Virus record (IMG/VR): IMGVR_UViG_3300025806_000192
Span: 1 to 26,138 of that record
Length of the DNA: 26,138 nucleotides
Source: a virus
Direction: 5' to 3' (one strand)
This document shows positions 1 to 10,900 of this stretch, in pieces (position 1 is the stretch's first letter; every line of letters begins with the position of its first letter). The translations under genes and the position numbers were made by a program. The notes under the pieces are model-generated. The model was not told the origin of the DNA. It ran no database searches and was given only the letters and a program-made list of their open reading frames with translations.

Positions 1-1
1 T

Positions 2-556
2 GGTGCTAAATCTGAACAAGATGTAGATTTGTTTATGGCTAACATAGCTAAAGAAATAGAACTTACTAATACTGCTGCTGTAAATGGTATGAAACAGTTT
101 AACGCTAATTCTGCAAATGCTGCGGAATCTAGAGATGCTAATCGTTTATCAGACTATGAAAAGTTTAATGCTAGTATGAAACAAGACATGTCTAAGTTTA
201 ATGAACAAGCAAGAAATAATAGAGATGCTTTTAATGCTACTAATGCAGCAGCAGTCGAAGCAGCAGATATAGCTGATAAAAGACGAAGAAACGAAATAGA
301 TACAGCAACTACCAATGCTATTAATATGCAGAATGCTTCTAATAGTTTTAAATTATCTACACAATCATTAGCATTTTTAAATCAAGAAATGAGAGATCAA
401 GCAGATTATGAATTTAAAGCTTATGAAAGTGCTGAGTCAAGAGCAGCTTCTATTGTTGTTGCTGCTTTAGGCGCAGCAGATAATACTTTTGATGATTCCA
501 AATGGAACACTAACATGAAGTCAAGTATTAATATATTATTAGGTTTAATAGGATAA
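2..556 (+). CDS. Internal virion/core-type protein, 5' end outside the window (partial)
   Basis: The reading frame is open from the first bases and no ribosome binding site precedes the internal TTG (29) or ATG (35), so the true start probably lies upstream of the window. The visible ~184 residues are rich in Asn, Ala, Gln and charged residues with almost no hydrophobic stretch, and look like one long helical or coiled-coil protein. Position just ahead of very large virion proteins, and the composition, suggest a T7 gp14-like internal core or ejection protein. That assignment comes from context; no diagnostic motif is seen. The next gene starts 4 bases after its stop. Confidence 0.75.
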   Translation, partial: GAKSEQDVDLFMANIAKEIELTNTAAVNGMKQFNANSANAAESRDANRLSDYEKFNASMKQDMSKFNEQARNNRDAFNATNAAAVEAADIADKRRRNEIDTATTNAINMQNASNSFKLSTQSLAFLNQEMRDQADYEFKAYESAESRAASIVVAALGAADNTFDDSKWNTNMKSSINILLGLIG

Positions 557-560
557 AAAT

Positions 561-1874
561 ATGAAAAGTTTTTTTAAAAAAATTGGTAAGGAACTTAAAA
601 GAGGATTCAGAAAAATTGGAAAATTTATGAATTCTAAAATTGGTAAAATTATGGGTGGTGTTTTATTAGCTTGGAATATAGGAAGTATTTTTGCAAGTTT
701 ATATAAAGGAGTAGCAGGAGCAGCTACTCAGTCAGCAGCTGTAGGTATACCGGGATCATCAGCTTCTCAAATAGCCACTGAAGCAGCTACAGGAGTTTCA
801 TCAGTAGGTATACCGGGATCAGCAGCTTCTCAAGCAGCTACGCAAGCGGCTAAAGCTGCTGCTAATCCTTTAGCTAATGCTACTATAGATTCTGCTGGTA
901 AAATTTTAATTAATAATGGAAGTGATTTAGCTAAAGTAGCACAAGGAGTAACTCAAACAGCTTTAGCTAAAGGTGCTGTATATAGCAGTATAGCTGAATC
1001 TTCAGCAGGTTTAGAAGCAGCTTTACAAGAAAATTTAAAAGTAGAAGCTACTAAAAAAACTACTAAAGCTGTAGTAGCAGAAACTGCTGCTGCTGTAGGA
1101 GATGCTAGTGTTCCTGTAATAAATGCTCCTACTCCTAATGCTGATAATGTAAATATTGTTTTTGATAATCCAGATGAATTAAAAGAAATATTTAGCGGAA
1201 ACTTGGATGACGCAGCTACTAAAAAATTAAATCTTTTAAAGACAGGACAAACTAACTTACCTAATGTAAATGCAGCAGGACAAAAGTTAAGTGAAACTCA
1301 AATGAATAATCAACTTGTATGGAATAGTACTCCGACATCTGTAAAACAAGAATTTTTAGCTAACAAAGCTAATCGTGCTTTTTACACAACTGATTTGCAA
1401 AACTTAACTTCTACTTTTAAAGCTCCGGTAGAATACGGATCTTCAGAATTTGGTACTTTAGGTGATGCTTTTAGAGGCGGTAAAAACGTGTTTGAAGGCA
1501 CTGCTAACGTAGGTAAAAAAATAATGGATACTTCTATTGGTGAAGCAACTGACGGCAGAATAGGAGGATTTTTAGGTCGTAGATCAGCAGCAGGTACAGC
1601 ATATACAGGAGTAACAACTGTTGCTTCGTTGCTTGCAGAGCCTCCTGAAGAACCTTTTACACCTAACTATGAAGCTAGATCTATAGCAAAACAGTTAGGA
1701 CAATCATCAGAAGCTATAGCTATGCAACCTTTAAGTCAAGGCCCTGCTGATATGTATATGCAAATGGATTGGACAAGCCCTGATTATTTTAAACAGCTTA
1801 TGGCTATTAATAACAATGCAGGAATGTCCTATGCTTATGGTGGCGGAGGTATGAATGCTGGACGTTACGGTTAA
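561..1874 (+). CDS. Putative virion protein with basic amphipathic N-terminus and Ala/Gly-rich repeats (437 aa)
   Basis: The gene begins 4 bases after the preceding stop. Residues 1-30 are strongly basic and amphipathic (MKSFFKKIGKELKRGFRKIG) and are followed by a hydrophobic segment at about 31-53 that could insert in a membrane. Residues ~60-120 are Ala/Ser-rich and include a 21-residue tandem repeat (AVGIPGSSASQ / SVGIPGSAASQ). The rest is low in cysteine and aromatic residues, ending in a Gly/Tyr-rich tail (YAYGGGGMNAGRYG). Placement inside the run of internal virion genes suggests a structural or ejected protein; the membrane-active N-terminus would fit a role during DNA ejection. No named family is recognised. 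Confidence 0.8.
   Translation: MKSFFKKIGKELKRGFRKIGKFMNSKIGKIMGGVLLAWNIGSIFASLYKGVAGAATQSAAVGIPGSSASQIATEAATGVSSVGIPGSAASQAATQAAKAAANPLANATIDSAGKILINNGSDLAKVAQGVTQTALAKGAVYSSIAESSAGLEAALQENLKVEATKKTTKAVVAETAAAVGDASVPVINAPTPNADNVNIVFDNPDELKEIFSGNLDDAATKKLNLLKTGQTNLPNVNAAGQKLSETQMNNQLVWNSTPTSVKQEFLANKANRAFYTTDLQNLTSTFKAPVEYGSSEFGTLGDAFRGGKNVFEGTANVGKKIMDTSIGEATDGRIGGFLGRRSAAGTAYTGVTTVASLLAEPPEEPFTPNYEARSIAKQLGQSSEAIAMQPLSQGPADMYMQMDWTSPDYFKQLMAINNNAGMSYAYGGGGMNAGRYG
741..833 (+). repeat. Two 30-bp direct repeats, 63-bp period, inside the 437-aa gene
   Basis: Positions 741-770 and 804-833 (both beginning GTAGGTATACCGGGATCA) differ at one base. The 63-bp period equals 21 codons, so the repeat keeps frame and encodes VGIPGS-S/A-ASQ twice. 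This is an internal coding duplication rather than a mobile or regulatory repeat. Confidence 0.85.
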
Positions 1875-1890
1875 ATAAAGGAATATTAAA

Positions 1891-2457
1891 ATGGCAGATA
1901 CAGATATAAATCAAGATGTAGTAGCAATGGTTAAACCTTTTGAAGGCCCTGTACCCGGACAGTCTTTAACTAACTCTCCGGGTAATTACGCATGGGAAAA
2001 ACCTCCTGAGTTTGTAACAGTTAAAGATGCTCTTGATGATATTTATATTTCGTTAATTCAGAAAGAAAAACTTTTAGCTCTTGTAGAAATACTTGCTGAA
2101 GGTGCTTACGATATTATTACTGTAGCTCAAATGCTTTTAGAAAAAGGTTGGAGAGACGGTAAGTGGAATACTGAGTTAATGCTGCTACTCGCAGAGCCTA
2201 CTATAATTATTATTATGGCTATAGCAGAAAGAGCAGGTATTGGAGATTACGAAATTTACCAAGGTGAAAACCAAGAGTTAGATGAAGAAGATGCAGATCA
2301 ATTTGTAAAAGACGTAGCTAAAGATATTAATCAAGACATGACTTTTAAAGGTATGAAAATGCCGCCAGTTAAAAAAGAAAGTGTACCTACAGAAATTCTT
2401 GAAAGCATCGAAACAGCAGAAATTCCTAAAGCTAGTTTGCTTCAGAAACCAGCATAA
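1891..2457 (+). CDS. Putative virion-associated protein (188 aa)
   Basis: An AAAGGAATATTAAA ribosome-binding region precedes the ATG. The N-terminal part has a Pro/Gly-rich segment (PVPGQSLTNSPGNYAWEKPP, ~21-40), which I associate loosely with small structural proteins of marine phages. The middle has an amphipathic helical stretch and a very hydrophobic patch (EPTIIIIMAIAERAGI, ~102-117). The C-terminal third is acidic, then Lys/Pro-rich. Flanking genes are internal virion proteins, so a structural role is likely; the exact function is unknown. Confidence 0.75.
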   Translation: MADTDINQDVVAMVKPFEGPVPGQSLTNSPGNYAWEKPPEFVTVKDALDDIYISLIQKEKLLALVEILAEGAYDIITVAQMLLEKGWRDGKWNTELMLLLAEPTIIIIMAIAERAGIGDYEIYQGENQELDEEDADQFVKDVAKDINQDMTFKGMKMPPVKKESVPTEILESIETAEIPKASLLQKPA

Positions 2458-2478
2458 TTTATTTACGGAGTATTTTAA

Positions 2479-4923
2479 ATGAGTGATAAAGATAAATGGC
2501 TTGGAATTGTTGAATCTGTAGCAGGAATGAATATAGGTGGAAGACAAAAAGGCCCTAGCAGATCTAGAAGACGCAATCAGGCATTGTTAGGTGTCGTAGG
2601 TTCTTTGTGGAAAAATTATGAAATAGATCAACTTAATCAAAAAGTAGATACTGACAACATACAAAACATGTTTGAAACAGCTAGAGCACATAAAGATTTA
2701 ATACGAGCTAAAAAATCAAACGAACAATCTCAATATTTAATGGAACTAGCTGGTAGAGATATTGATTATAGTAATTTAGAAGCTTTAAAAAGTTCTCCTT
2801 TAAGCGAAAAAGCTTGGAGACAAGCGATTAATTCTAACGAACAATTAAGAGAAATATCTGATCTTAATCCTGAAGAACAACTTTTAAAAAGTCCTGCTTC
2901 TTTTAAAAGAAATTTAAAAAGACTAGAACAAACAGGACTAGATAATAAATCTATACAGAATTTATCTTCAGCAGTTACTAATCTATATGATAGTCAAATG
3001 AAAAACTATCAAAATTTATTACTACAAGGTAAATCTGTTGCTGTTGATGAAATTACTCCTTTTTTAAAGCAAGCTCAGCAAATGAAAATTAAATTTGACG
3101 GTAGTGAGTCTTCGTTACTAGATATTTTAAGTGGGCGAGCTAGAAGAAATATTACTAGACAAGATCAAACATTTGATCAATTTAGATCAGAATTTATTAC
3201 ACAGCCTCAATTAGAAGCTAAAAGAACTATAGCTAAATTAAAACAAGTAGATCCTAATAATGTACAACAGGCTCAAGAAATTCTTAGTGGTCAAAATAAA
3301 GATGTATTTTATTTAGGTTTACCCGCTCAAACAGTTACCTTACTACAAGCTCAGCCTAATAGTGAAAAAGTATGGAATCAATTAAACGAAATTATTACTA
3401 AAGGTGGAACTAACTTAACTCAAGAAGATGTAACTTCCGCAGCTAATAATTTAATTTCAGGATTTTTAAGTCCTAATTTAACAGACACTCAGTACGCTTA
3501 TTCTAAAATAATAACAGGTATGAGAAACGCAAAAGTTCCTGAAAAAAATATTGAATTAATTCAAGAAGATCTTTTAAGATTTACAGCTTTACCTACAGGA
3601 GCTGAACTACAAAATAGATATTTAAATATTCAAGAATATCAAGATTGGCAGTCTAGCATGAAAGAAATAGTAAAAAATACTAGAGCTAATGTTGAAAAAA
3701 ATATTAAAAATCCTAGAGAACGTAAAACAAGATTAGAAGAACTTCGTATTTTAGAACAACAACTTACTTTTGATGTAAAAAAAGCAGGTACAGATTATGG
3801 AGCTTTAGGAAATACAGTAAGACAGTATTCTTTAGATGCAGCAGGAACAGGTACTCCTGAAAATTTAATTCAAAGTTTAAACGATAAATATAATCCTGAT
3901 TCTGAAATTATAAATGTTGGCGGTTTTTTAGAAGCAATAGCAAACTCTGAAGAAAATCAAGATATAGTACAACAAGATCTTCAAGATTTTAGTAGTCTTG
4001 TACAAGATTCTAAAAATCAAGCTATTTTTAGTTCTTATAATATAGATATATTAAACAGAGGTATGGATCAATTCAATGCTTCAGATAGAACTTTAGCTGG
4101 TATGGATGTTGTTAATAGTTTATCTCTTAATAATGACTATGTAGAAACAAGAAAAATTTTACTTAAAGAAAGTGGTATGGCTAGTGAACAATTAGCACAA
4201 TTTGAAAGTTATATAAAATTACAAGTAGATCTCTTATCTTCTGAAACATTAAATAATAATAGGTTAGGTACTAGATACATTTCAGAAGAAAATCAAATGG
4301 CGTTTACTTTAGATTATTTAAATAAAAACTTCACAGTAATAGATGATGTAGTTAGCATACCTACTAATGATACTACTATAGCTAATGAGTTTAAACAATT
4401 TATTAAAAATATAGATTATACAACAATAGGTAATTTAAGTGTTAACAAAAAAACTAAAGAAACTAAATTAACTGATGACGCTATTTCTTTAATAACAACA
4501 AATAAAAATGATCCTAACAAATTAACTTCTTCTTTAAATACAATTATAAATTCTTCTGAAGATCCTCTTGTTCAAAGAAAAATTATACAAAACATTTCTT
4601 TAGTTTTACAAAAACTGGAAATGGGAGATATAGATGATCTTTATGATATAGATGGAAATAATTTAGTTTTAAAATCTAATTTTGAAAATCCTGAAGTACA
4701 ACAACCTACAATAACTAAGCAAGAAATTAATGATTGGAAAAATTTTACCCCACATAGACGAGCAATGTCTGATGAAAAAGTTGAAGAAATACTTATACAA
4801 AATCAAACTCCTTGGTTTAATGCAGAAGCTTGGGCAAAGCAAAACGAACAACGAAAAATTGAAAAAAAAGAAGCTCAAAAAAGAGCATTAGAAGCTCTTC
4901 AAAAATCTTTAGATGAGAATTAA
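2479..4923 (+). CDS. Large internal virion protein (814 aa), unknown fold
   Basis: ACGGAG lies about 9 bases before the ATG. The protein is long, hydrophilic, rich in Gln/Asn/Lys/Leu, and mostly predicted helical by eye. It lacks signal peptide, membrane segments, cysteines and enzymatic motifs that I can recognise. It starts 21 bases after the 188-aa gene and ends 3 bases before the 2120-aa gene. Size and position, immediately before the giant ejection-type protein, resemble T7 gp15 in the gp14-gp15-gp16 order. That is an inference from synteny, not from sequence similarity. The C-terminus is highly charged (EQRKIEKKEAQKRALEALQK), a typical coiled-coil tail. Confidence 0.8.
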   Translation: MSDKDKWLGIVESVAGMNIGGRQKGPSRSRRRNQALLGVVGSLWKNYEIDQLNQKVDTDNIQNMFETARAHKDLIRAKKSNEQSQYLMELAGRDIDYSNLEALKSSPLSEKAWRQAINSNEQLREISDLNPEEQLLKSPASFKRNLKRLEQTGLDNKSIQNLSSAVTNLYDSQMKNYQNLLLQGKSVAVDEITPFLKQAQQMKIKFDGSESSLLDILSGRARRNITRQDQTFDQFRSEFITQPQLEAKRTIAKLKQVDPNNVQQAQEILSGQNKDVFYLGLPAQTVTLLQAQPNSEKVWNQLNEIITKGGTNLTQEDVTSAANNLISGFLSPNLTDTQYAYSKIITGMRNAKVPEKNIELIQEDLLRFTALPTGAELQNRYLNIQEYQDWQSSMKEIVKNTRANVEKNIKNPRERKTRLEELRILEQQLTFDVKKAGTDYGALGNTVRQYSLDAAGTGTPENLIQSLNDKYNPDSEIINVGGFLEAIANSEENQDIVQQDLQDFSSLVQDSKNQAIFSSYNIDILNRGMDQFNASDRTLAGMDVVNSLSLNNDYVETRKILLKESGMASEQLAQFESYIKLQVDLLSSETLNNNRLGTRYISEENQMAFTLDYLNKNFTVIDDVVSIPTNDTTIANEFKQFIKNIDYTTIGNLSVNKKTKETKLTDDAISLITTNKNDPNKLTSSLNTIINSSEDPLVQRKIIQNISLVLQKLEMGDIDDLYDIDGNNLVLKSNFENPEVQQPTITKQEINDWKNFTPHRRAMSDEKVEEILIQNQTPWFNAEAWAKQNEQRKIEKKEAQKRALEALQKSLDEN

Positions 4924-4926
4924 AAA

Positions 4927-7900
4927 ATGACTAAATTTACAGATAAAGAGTTAGAGTCTGTTTTAAGTAATTTTGACAAATCTTCTTTTAGTTTAAAATC
5001 TAAAAATTCTTTTAGAGGTAAAACTACTTTAGATACTTTAGAAAACGATAACGAGTTTTCATCAACTGCTGAAAGATTTTTAACAAGCATTGGAGAAGAT
5101 GACGATACTGTTGAATCTTTGTATGAGTATATGCGTGATGCTGACTATAACTTAGCGTCAGGAGCTTATCGTGCTTTTCAAGAACTGCCTAACTTTTCAG
5201 ATCAGCAAAAGAAAGATTATAAGTATCTTAGAACTAAGTTTGAAAATGCAGACACTGGCGGTTTAAAGCAGTGGATGAGAGCAACGGCTGACATAGGCAT
5301 AGACGTAGCTACAGACCCTACAATGATTCTTAGTGCTCTTATGGTTCCGTTTACTGGAGGGCTTTCTATGGGCGGTCGTGTGGCTGCTGGTGAAGCTACT
5401 AAGATGGGACTAAAACGTATTGGTAAAAGTTTAACAAAAGAAATACCTGTAACTCCTATGGGTTTAACACGCACTGGTAAAAGTTTTACGCAGACAGTGC
5501 CTTTAACAAAAATTATGCGGGATAGTAATTTACTTAATATAAAAGGTGGTACAAGTAAAGCTAAGGCAGCTAGATTAAAAGAAATTAAAGCTCACTTTGG
5601 TGCTGATGTTAAACAGACTGCATTAATAGGAGCTTCAGAAGGCGCAGTATTTTCAGGAGTAGCTGAGTATTTAAAGCAAGAACAAGACGATGTAGATGGT
5701 ATTAATTTACGTTATGGTCTAGATGTATTTGATATAGGTGCGTCTACTGTTTTAGGAGCTGTAGCTGGTGGTGCTTTAGCTGGTGGTATTACAAAAGTAT
5801 CTCAGAAAATGGACTCTGAAGTACGTAGGACAATAGAAAAGTTTTCAGATGAAAGACTTCTAGACGAATCTGACGGTGCTTACAGAGCAGCTAGAGCAGC
5901 CGAGTATGCTATTTCAGCTACTATAGGAAAGCCAACAACTCGTTTTAAAACTCTTTCTAATTCTTCTCCTACGTTAGCTGCTTTACTTACTAGGTTTCGT
6001 TACGATACTTTTAAAGAAGGTGGAGGTTCTGGATTTTTAGGAACTGGCTACAACGAAAAGTTACTAGAACAAGCTAGGGCAGGAGTTACTTCAAGTAACA
6101 CGAGCTACAATCAACAGCTTAACAACAGAACAGGTAAATATATTGGAAAATATGAAGATGCTATCCGTCCTTTATTGAAAAAAGAAAAATTATCTGATGA
6201 AGATAATATTCTTTTAGATTCATTAATGAGAAATAAAGATTTAGAAAAACTTTTAAAAGACCCTATAAGAAAAGACGATGAAGCACCAGCAGCATTTACA
6301 AAAAGATTTAAAGCAACAAGAGCTGCACAAAATAAAAAAGCTTTAAACATTTATGGTGATCAAGGTGTAACTTTAAACCACATAAATACTATACGCGAGT
6401 CAAGAAAATTAACTGACTCTGCACTTGAAGAATCTAAATCAGTAGGTCTGTATACACGTAAATTGTTTAAAGGCCCTAATGCTTGGTTTGCAAGACGCTG
6501 GAAAAAAAGTGTAATTGAAGAAAACAGAAATGAATTAGCTGAAATTATGATAGAACAAAATGCTGTTTCGTTATCTGACGATATAGTTTTACAGTACTTA
6601 CCTAAAGATCAGCAAAAACAATACAAAGAATTAATGCAGTATACAAATCTGTACGAAGATTTACTTGTAAACTTTAAAAGATTACCTACTTCAGAAGTTA
6701 AACTTCGTATAGACGCTTTAGATGTTAAGTTTAGACCTGAAGAAAAAAGAATGGATGGTACTCCTGAAGCGTTAATAGATATGCTTCATGAAATTCAACA
6801 ACGTAAATATGATTTAAGTAATACATTACCAGATAATTCAACTATTAAAGCAGAAAAATTTAGAGTAGCTAACGACATTATCGATACTATGGTAGATAAA
6901 CGTAACTTAGTTAACGATGTAGATAGTGAATTTAGTACTACCATGACTCCTTCATCATTTAGCTCTCGTAATTTATATATGCTTGACGATAGCACTATAA
7001 GTAAGTTTATAGACAATGATTACAATACTTTAATGCGTGATTATTTAACCGATACTTCAAGAGCTATGACACGTAAAGAACTTTTTGGTATTAATACTGA
7101 AGAGTTTAGTCGTAATTACTTAGATAAAATTAGAGATGAGCTACAAAACGCAGGTGGAACTTTAAAAGAAAATGATCGTGCTGATTTAGTTGATATGTTT
7201 GAATATGCTACAGGTTTAAAAAATACAACATTTGAAAGTGGTAAAGGTCAGACAGCTTCAGACTACGCTAAACTTTCACAGCAGATGGCTCACTTGCCTT
7301 TAGCCACGTTCTCAAGCCTTACAGAAGCTTTTATTCCTTTAACTAGGGTTTCTACAGGGACTTACTTAAAAGGTATAGGGCAAGCTATTAAAAGCTGGTC
7401 AAAGACTAATCAAAAAAACACTATGGATATTCTTCAGTCTGAGCATGGTCTTACTAAAGAAGAAGCTAATAGAGAAATGCACAGAGTGTATTTAGGTTTA
7501 GAGCAATCAGTTGCACAACGTATTGACAGCATTGCAGGAGAAGGCTTACAAGGATCTATAGCTAAAAAAATACAAACTGCATTTTTTAAAGTTAACTTAC
7601 TAAGTCAGTGGACACGTACTGTACAGCTTGCTTCGTTTACTATGGGTAAAGATTTAATAACTAAAAATCTTAGAACTGTAGCAGAGTTTCAAGGTACAAA
7701 ACTTAGTGGCGGTCAAAAAAAGAAACTAAACAGAGCAACCCAAGAACTATATGACTTAGGCGTAAACATACCTCAAGGTGTTTCTTGGGTAAAGAATGGT
7801 GCTAAAAGATATTCAGGTCGTAAAAATAGAAACACTAATATACAAGAATGGAACTCTTTTTACGAGCAACAAGTAATGCAAGGAGCTTCTAGATTTGCTA

Positions 7901-10900
7901 ATGAAATTATTCTTGATCCCTCTAAAGCTGCTGTAACTAGACCGCACGTACAAACTTCAGCTACAGGTTCTATCTTATTTCAATTTTTAGGATACCCCAC
8001 TGCTTTTAGTAATACAGTTTTAAAAAATTACTATACTCAAATAAAGCGAGATCCTTTGGTAGGTACTGCTAAGGTTGGTTCTACTGCTTTGTTTATGACA
8101 GGAGTAGCCACAGGTTTAAATGGTTTACGTACTGCTGGAGAAAGTTTTGAAAAAGATCCTGATGAAATTATTGTAGATTCTATTAGTCGTTGGGGTGGTT
8201 TAGGCTTTGGGGAATACATTAGAAATGCTAAAACAAACGCTGAAGTTGGTGGAGGCACATTAGGTACTCTTGCTAAGTCAGTTACAGGCCCTATTGTAGG
8301 AGATGCAGTCGACGCTATTCTATATCGTAAAGGCCCTACTGAATTAGCAGCAACTAACCTTCCTTTTTATTCTATGATTCCTTCTAAGTTTCGTAAAGAG
8401 TATGTCAAAAAACCTGCACAAGAAATAGATTATACAGCAGGAGTAATGGCAGGGTTACGTAAACCTAGACAAGAACCAAGTTTATATAGTGAGTTTGCTA
8501 AACCATATAAAGATTTTAAAAAAGCTTACGATAGAGATAGAAACTTTGCAGGTGGTTTAATTGATAGGTTTATAGAGCGTACAGGAGAAAATCCTAGTGC
8601 TCGCGTAGATAAAACAACAGGAACATCTTACGAAGAACAAGCAGGAGCTATACTTCAAAATAGAAAAACTTTTAGACTAGGTGGCTTTATACGTAAAGGT
8701 ATCCAATCCTACATGTCAAAGTCAGGTAAACCTGTAACTTTAGCAGAGCTAGAAGCAGATCCAATGTACCAAGAATTAGCTCCTATGCTGCGTAATATGG
8801 AAACTGTAGATGAAGCAGCAGTTTTAAAAGATGTTAATTCTGGTTTTGATATGCAGCTTACTCCTGAAGAACAGAATTATTACACATCTTCTTTTGTAGA
8901 AAACTCAGTAGAAGCTAAAGATGTTTATGCTGTAATAGGTGAAGAAGCAGACACTGGGTTGTACGGTTCTAGAATGGGATCTTATGCTCCTAAGTATAAA
9001 GAATCTGAACGTGCTCCTAATGTTGGAATGTCTAAGAATAAAATTAGAATTCGACAGCCTTTAAAGCTTGAAGAAGAAATGCCCGACATACCTTTTTACT
9101 TAATTTATAATAGTAAATTTATTTCTAGAATGAAAAACTCTAAAAAGTTTGAAGCTCTTAAAAAAGATATAACTAAAAAATTAGACATTGTACAAAATAT
9201 TGATGATTCTAATTCTTTATTTGATAAGCAAATAATAGCTGATGAAGTCCTTACTTCTGGAAACAAACAGCTTTATAAGTTACTTAACGAAGAAGGTTAC
9301 GATTCTATTGAGTTTAACGGTTCTGAAATATTTAAACCTAACCTTACTAAAAGTACAATATCTCAAAATCCTTCTACGTTTAAAGTTCCTCTTGTTAAAA
9401 CAGTAACAGGAAAAGAAACAACACCAAAATTACAAGCTGTGTTAAATGCTAACGAAGCTGGTGGAATGTCTTCTTATTTAAAACAATTAGAAGCAGAAGG
9501 TTTAAAAGATCCTAGAGAAGCAGATACTTCATATAGCATTATTGAAGACGGTGATCCTGAAAATGCTATACCAGAACAATTAGTAGATATGGAAATACCT
9601 ACTGAAGATTTACTAGGCTCACAAGTTGATAAAATTTTAGCAACTACTGAAGGCAGCTCAATCAAACAGTATTTAATTTTTAATCAAGAACAGATACTAC
9701 CTTTTGGTCTTACAGAAACTCCAACAAAACAAGAATTAAAATTTGTAAATGAATCATCAGTAGAAGATCGTTTAGGTTTCTTAGCTGAAAACGATGTAGA
9801 AAGAATAGGTGTAGAACCTAGAGATATTTTAAAAACAATAGAAAGAGACGGAGTATTTAATCTTATCTCGACAGCTACAAAGGATAGTTTTGGATCTGTT
9901 ATTTCTTACAAAGAATTAACTCCAGAATTACTTGAAGATTTAGTTAACAATAATTCTTTAAAAGCAGATTCTGCACAGCTTAGTTCTTTAAAAAATACTT
10001 TGAATGCTGCACGTATAAAGCAGCAACAAGGTTTTGAAGTTATGCAAAAAGGTAAAAAGATACGACAAAAATACATAGTTTCTGAACAGTTTTATGTAGA
10101 GCTAGAAATTATTCCGGGTCAAGAATCTTTAAATGTAAGTAATGCTCTTACAACTAAAGAATTACTTACTTCTGTTAAAACCAGCAATAAGTTTCTTTAT
10201 CATCCTGAAGACAACAATATTTTAACTAACAAAGCTAGAAAGTTTCGATTATTAAATATTGATGCAGACGATCTCCAACAACCACTTGAAGAATACCCTA
10301 GTCAAGAAGTTAGTGTTTTACGATCACTTACTTTAAATCAAACATTAAAATCTTTTGATGACAACATACAAGAAATTTCAGAACAAATTGTGCCTAAGAA
10401 AAATAAAAAAACTGGAGAACTTTTAAAGCAAGGCTTAACTGATAAAGAATATAAATTACTTTTAAGTAAGTCTGAAAAAGAAAGATTTAAACCTTTTAAT
10501 AGAACTAAAACAATAGATAAAAGTAAAGGCACTCAGTACAAAGGAAGGTATGATAAATCTTTAGATCAACAATTAGAAGAAGTAGAAGATGTTGAATTTT
10601 TTAATCCTGATTTAGGAGAAGAACCTACTGATGTTTCTGAAGCATCTGTTGTAGAAAAAGCAAACTATGAAAATAGGTTTTCTAAAGGTGTTACAAGTAA
10701 GCAAAGATTTAGTTTAGAAGCAGGAGAAAGATTTAAAAAAGAAAATCCAGAGTTTGATGATCCAGATTATGTTCCAGAAGAATTAGAAATTTTAGAAGAC
10801 AATAGTTTTACAGCTCAAAATCTTGAAACTTATGAAGACATAGTTGACCCAAAAGATAAAATTATTTTACCTTCTTTAATACCTAAAGAAAAGCAAGTAG

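Noticed and set aside
2278-2547. Leftward open frame of 89 codons opposite the end of the 188-aa gene
   Set aside because: It is antisense to two well-supported rightward genes, has Phe/Cys-rich composition typical of an AT-rich complement, and no ribosome binding site.
5217-5474. Leftward open frame opposite the giant virion gene (and similar ones at 6111, 6795, 8037, 9474 and 10338)
   Set aside because: These are antisense shadows of one long, well-supported gene, without starts or junctions that fit an operon.
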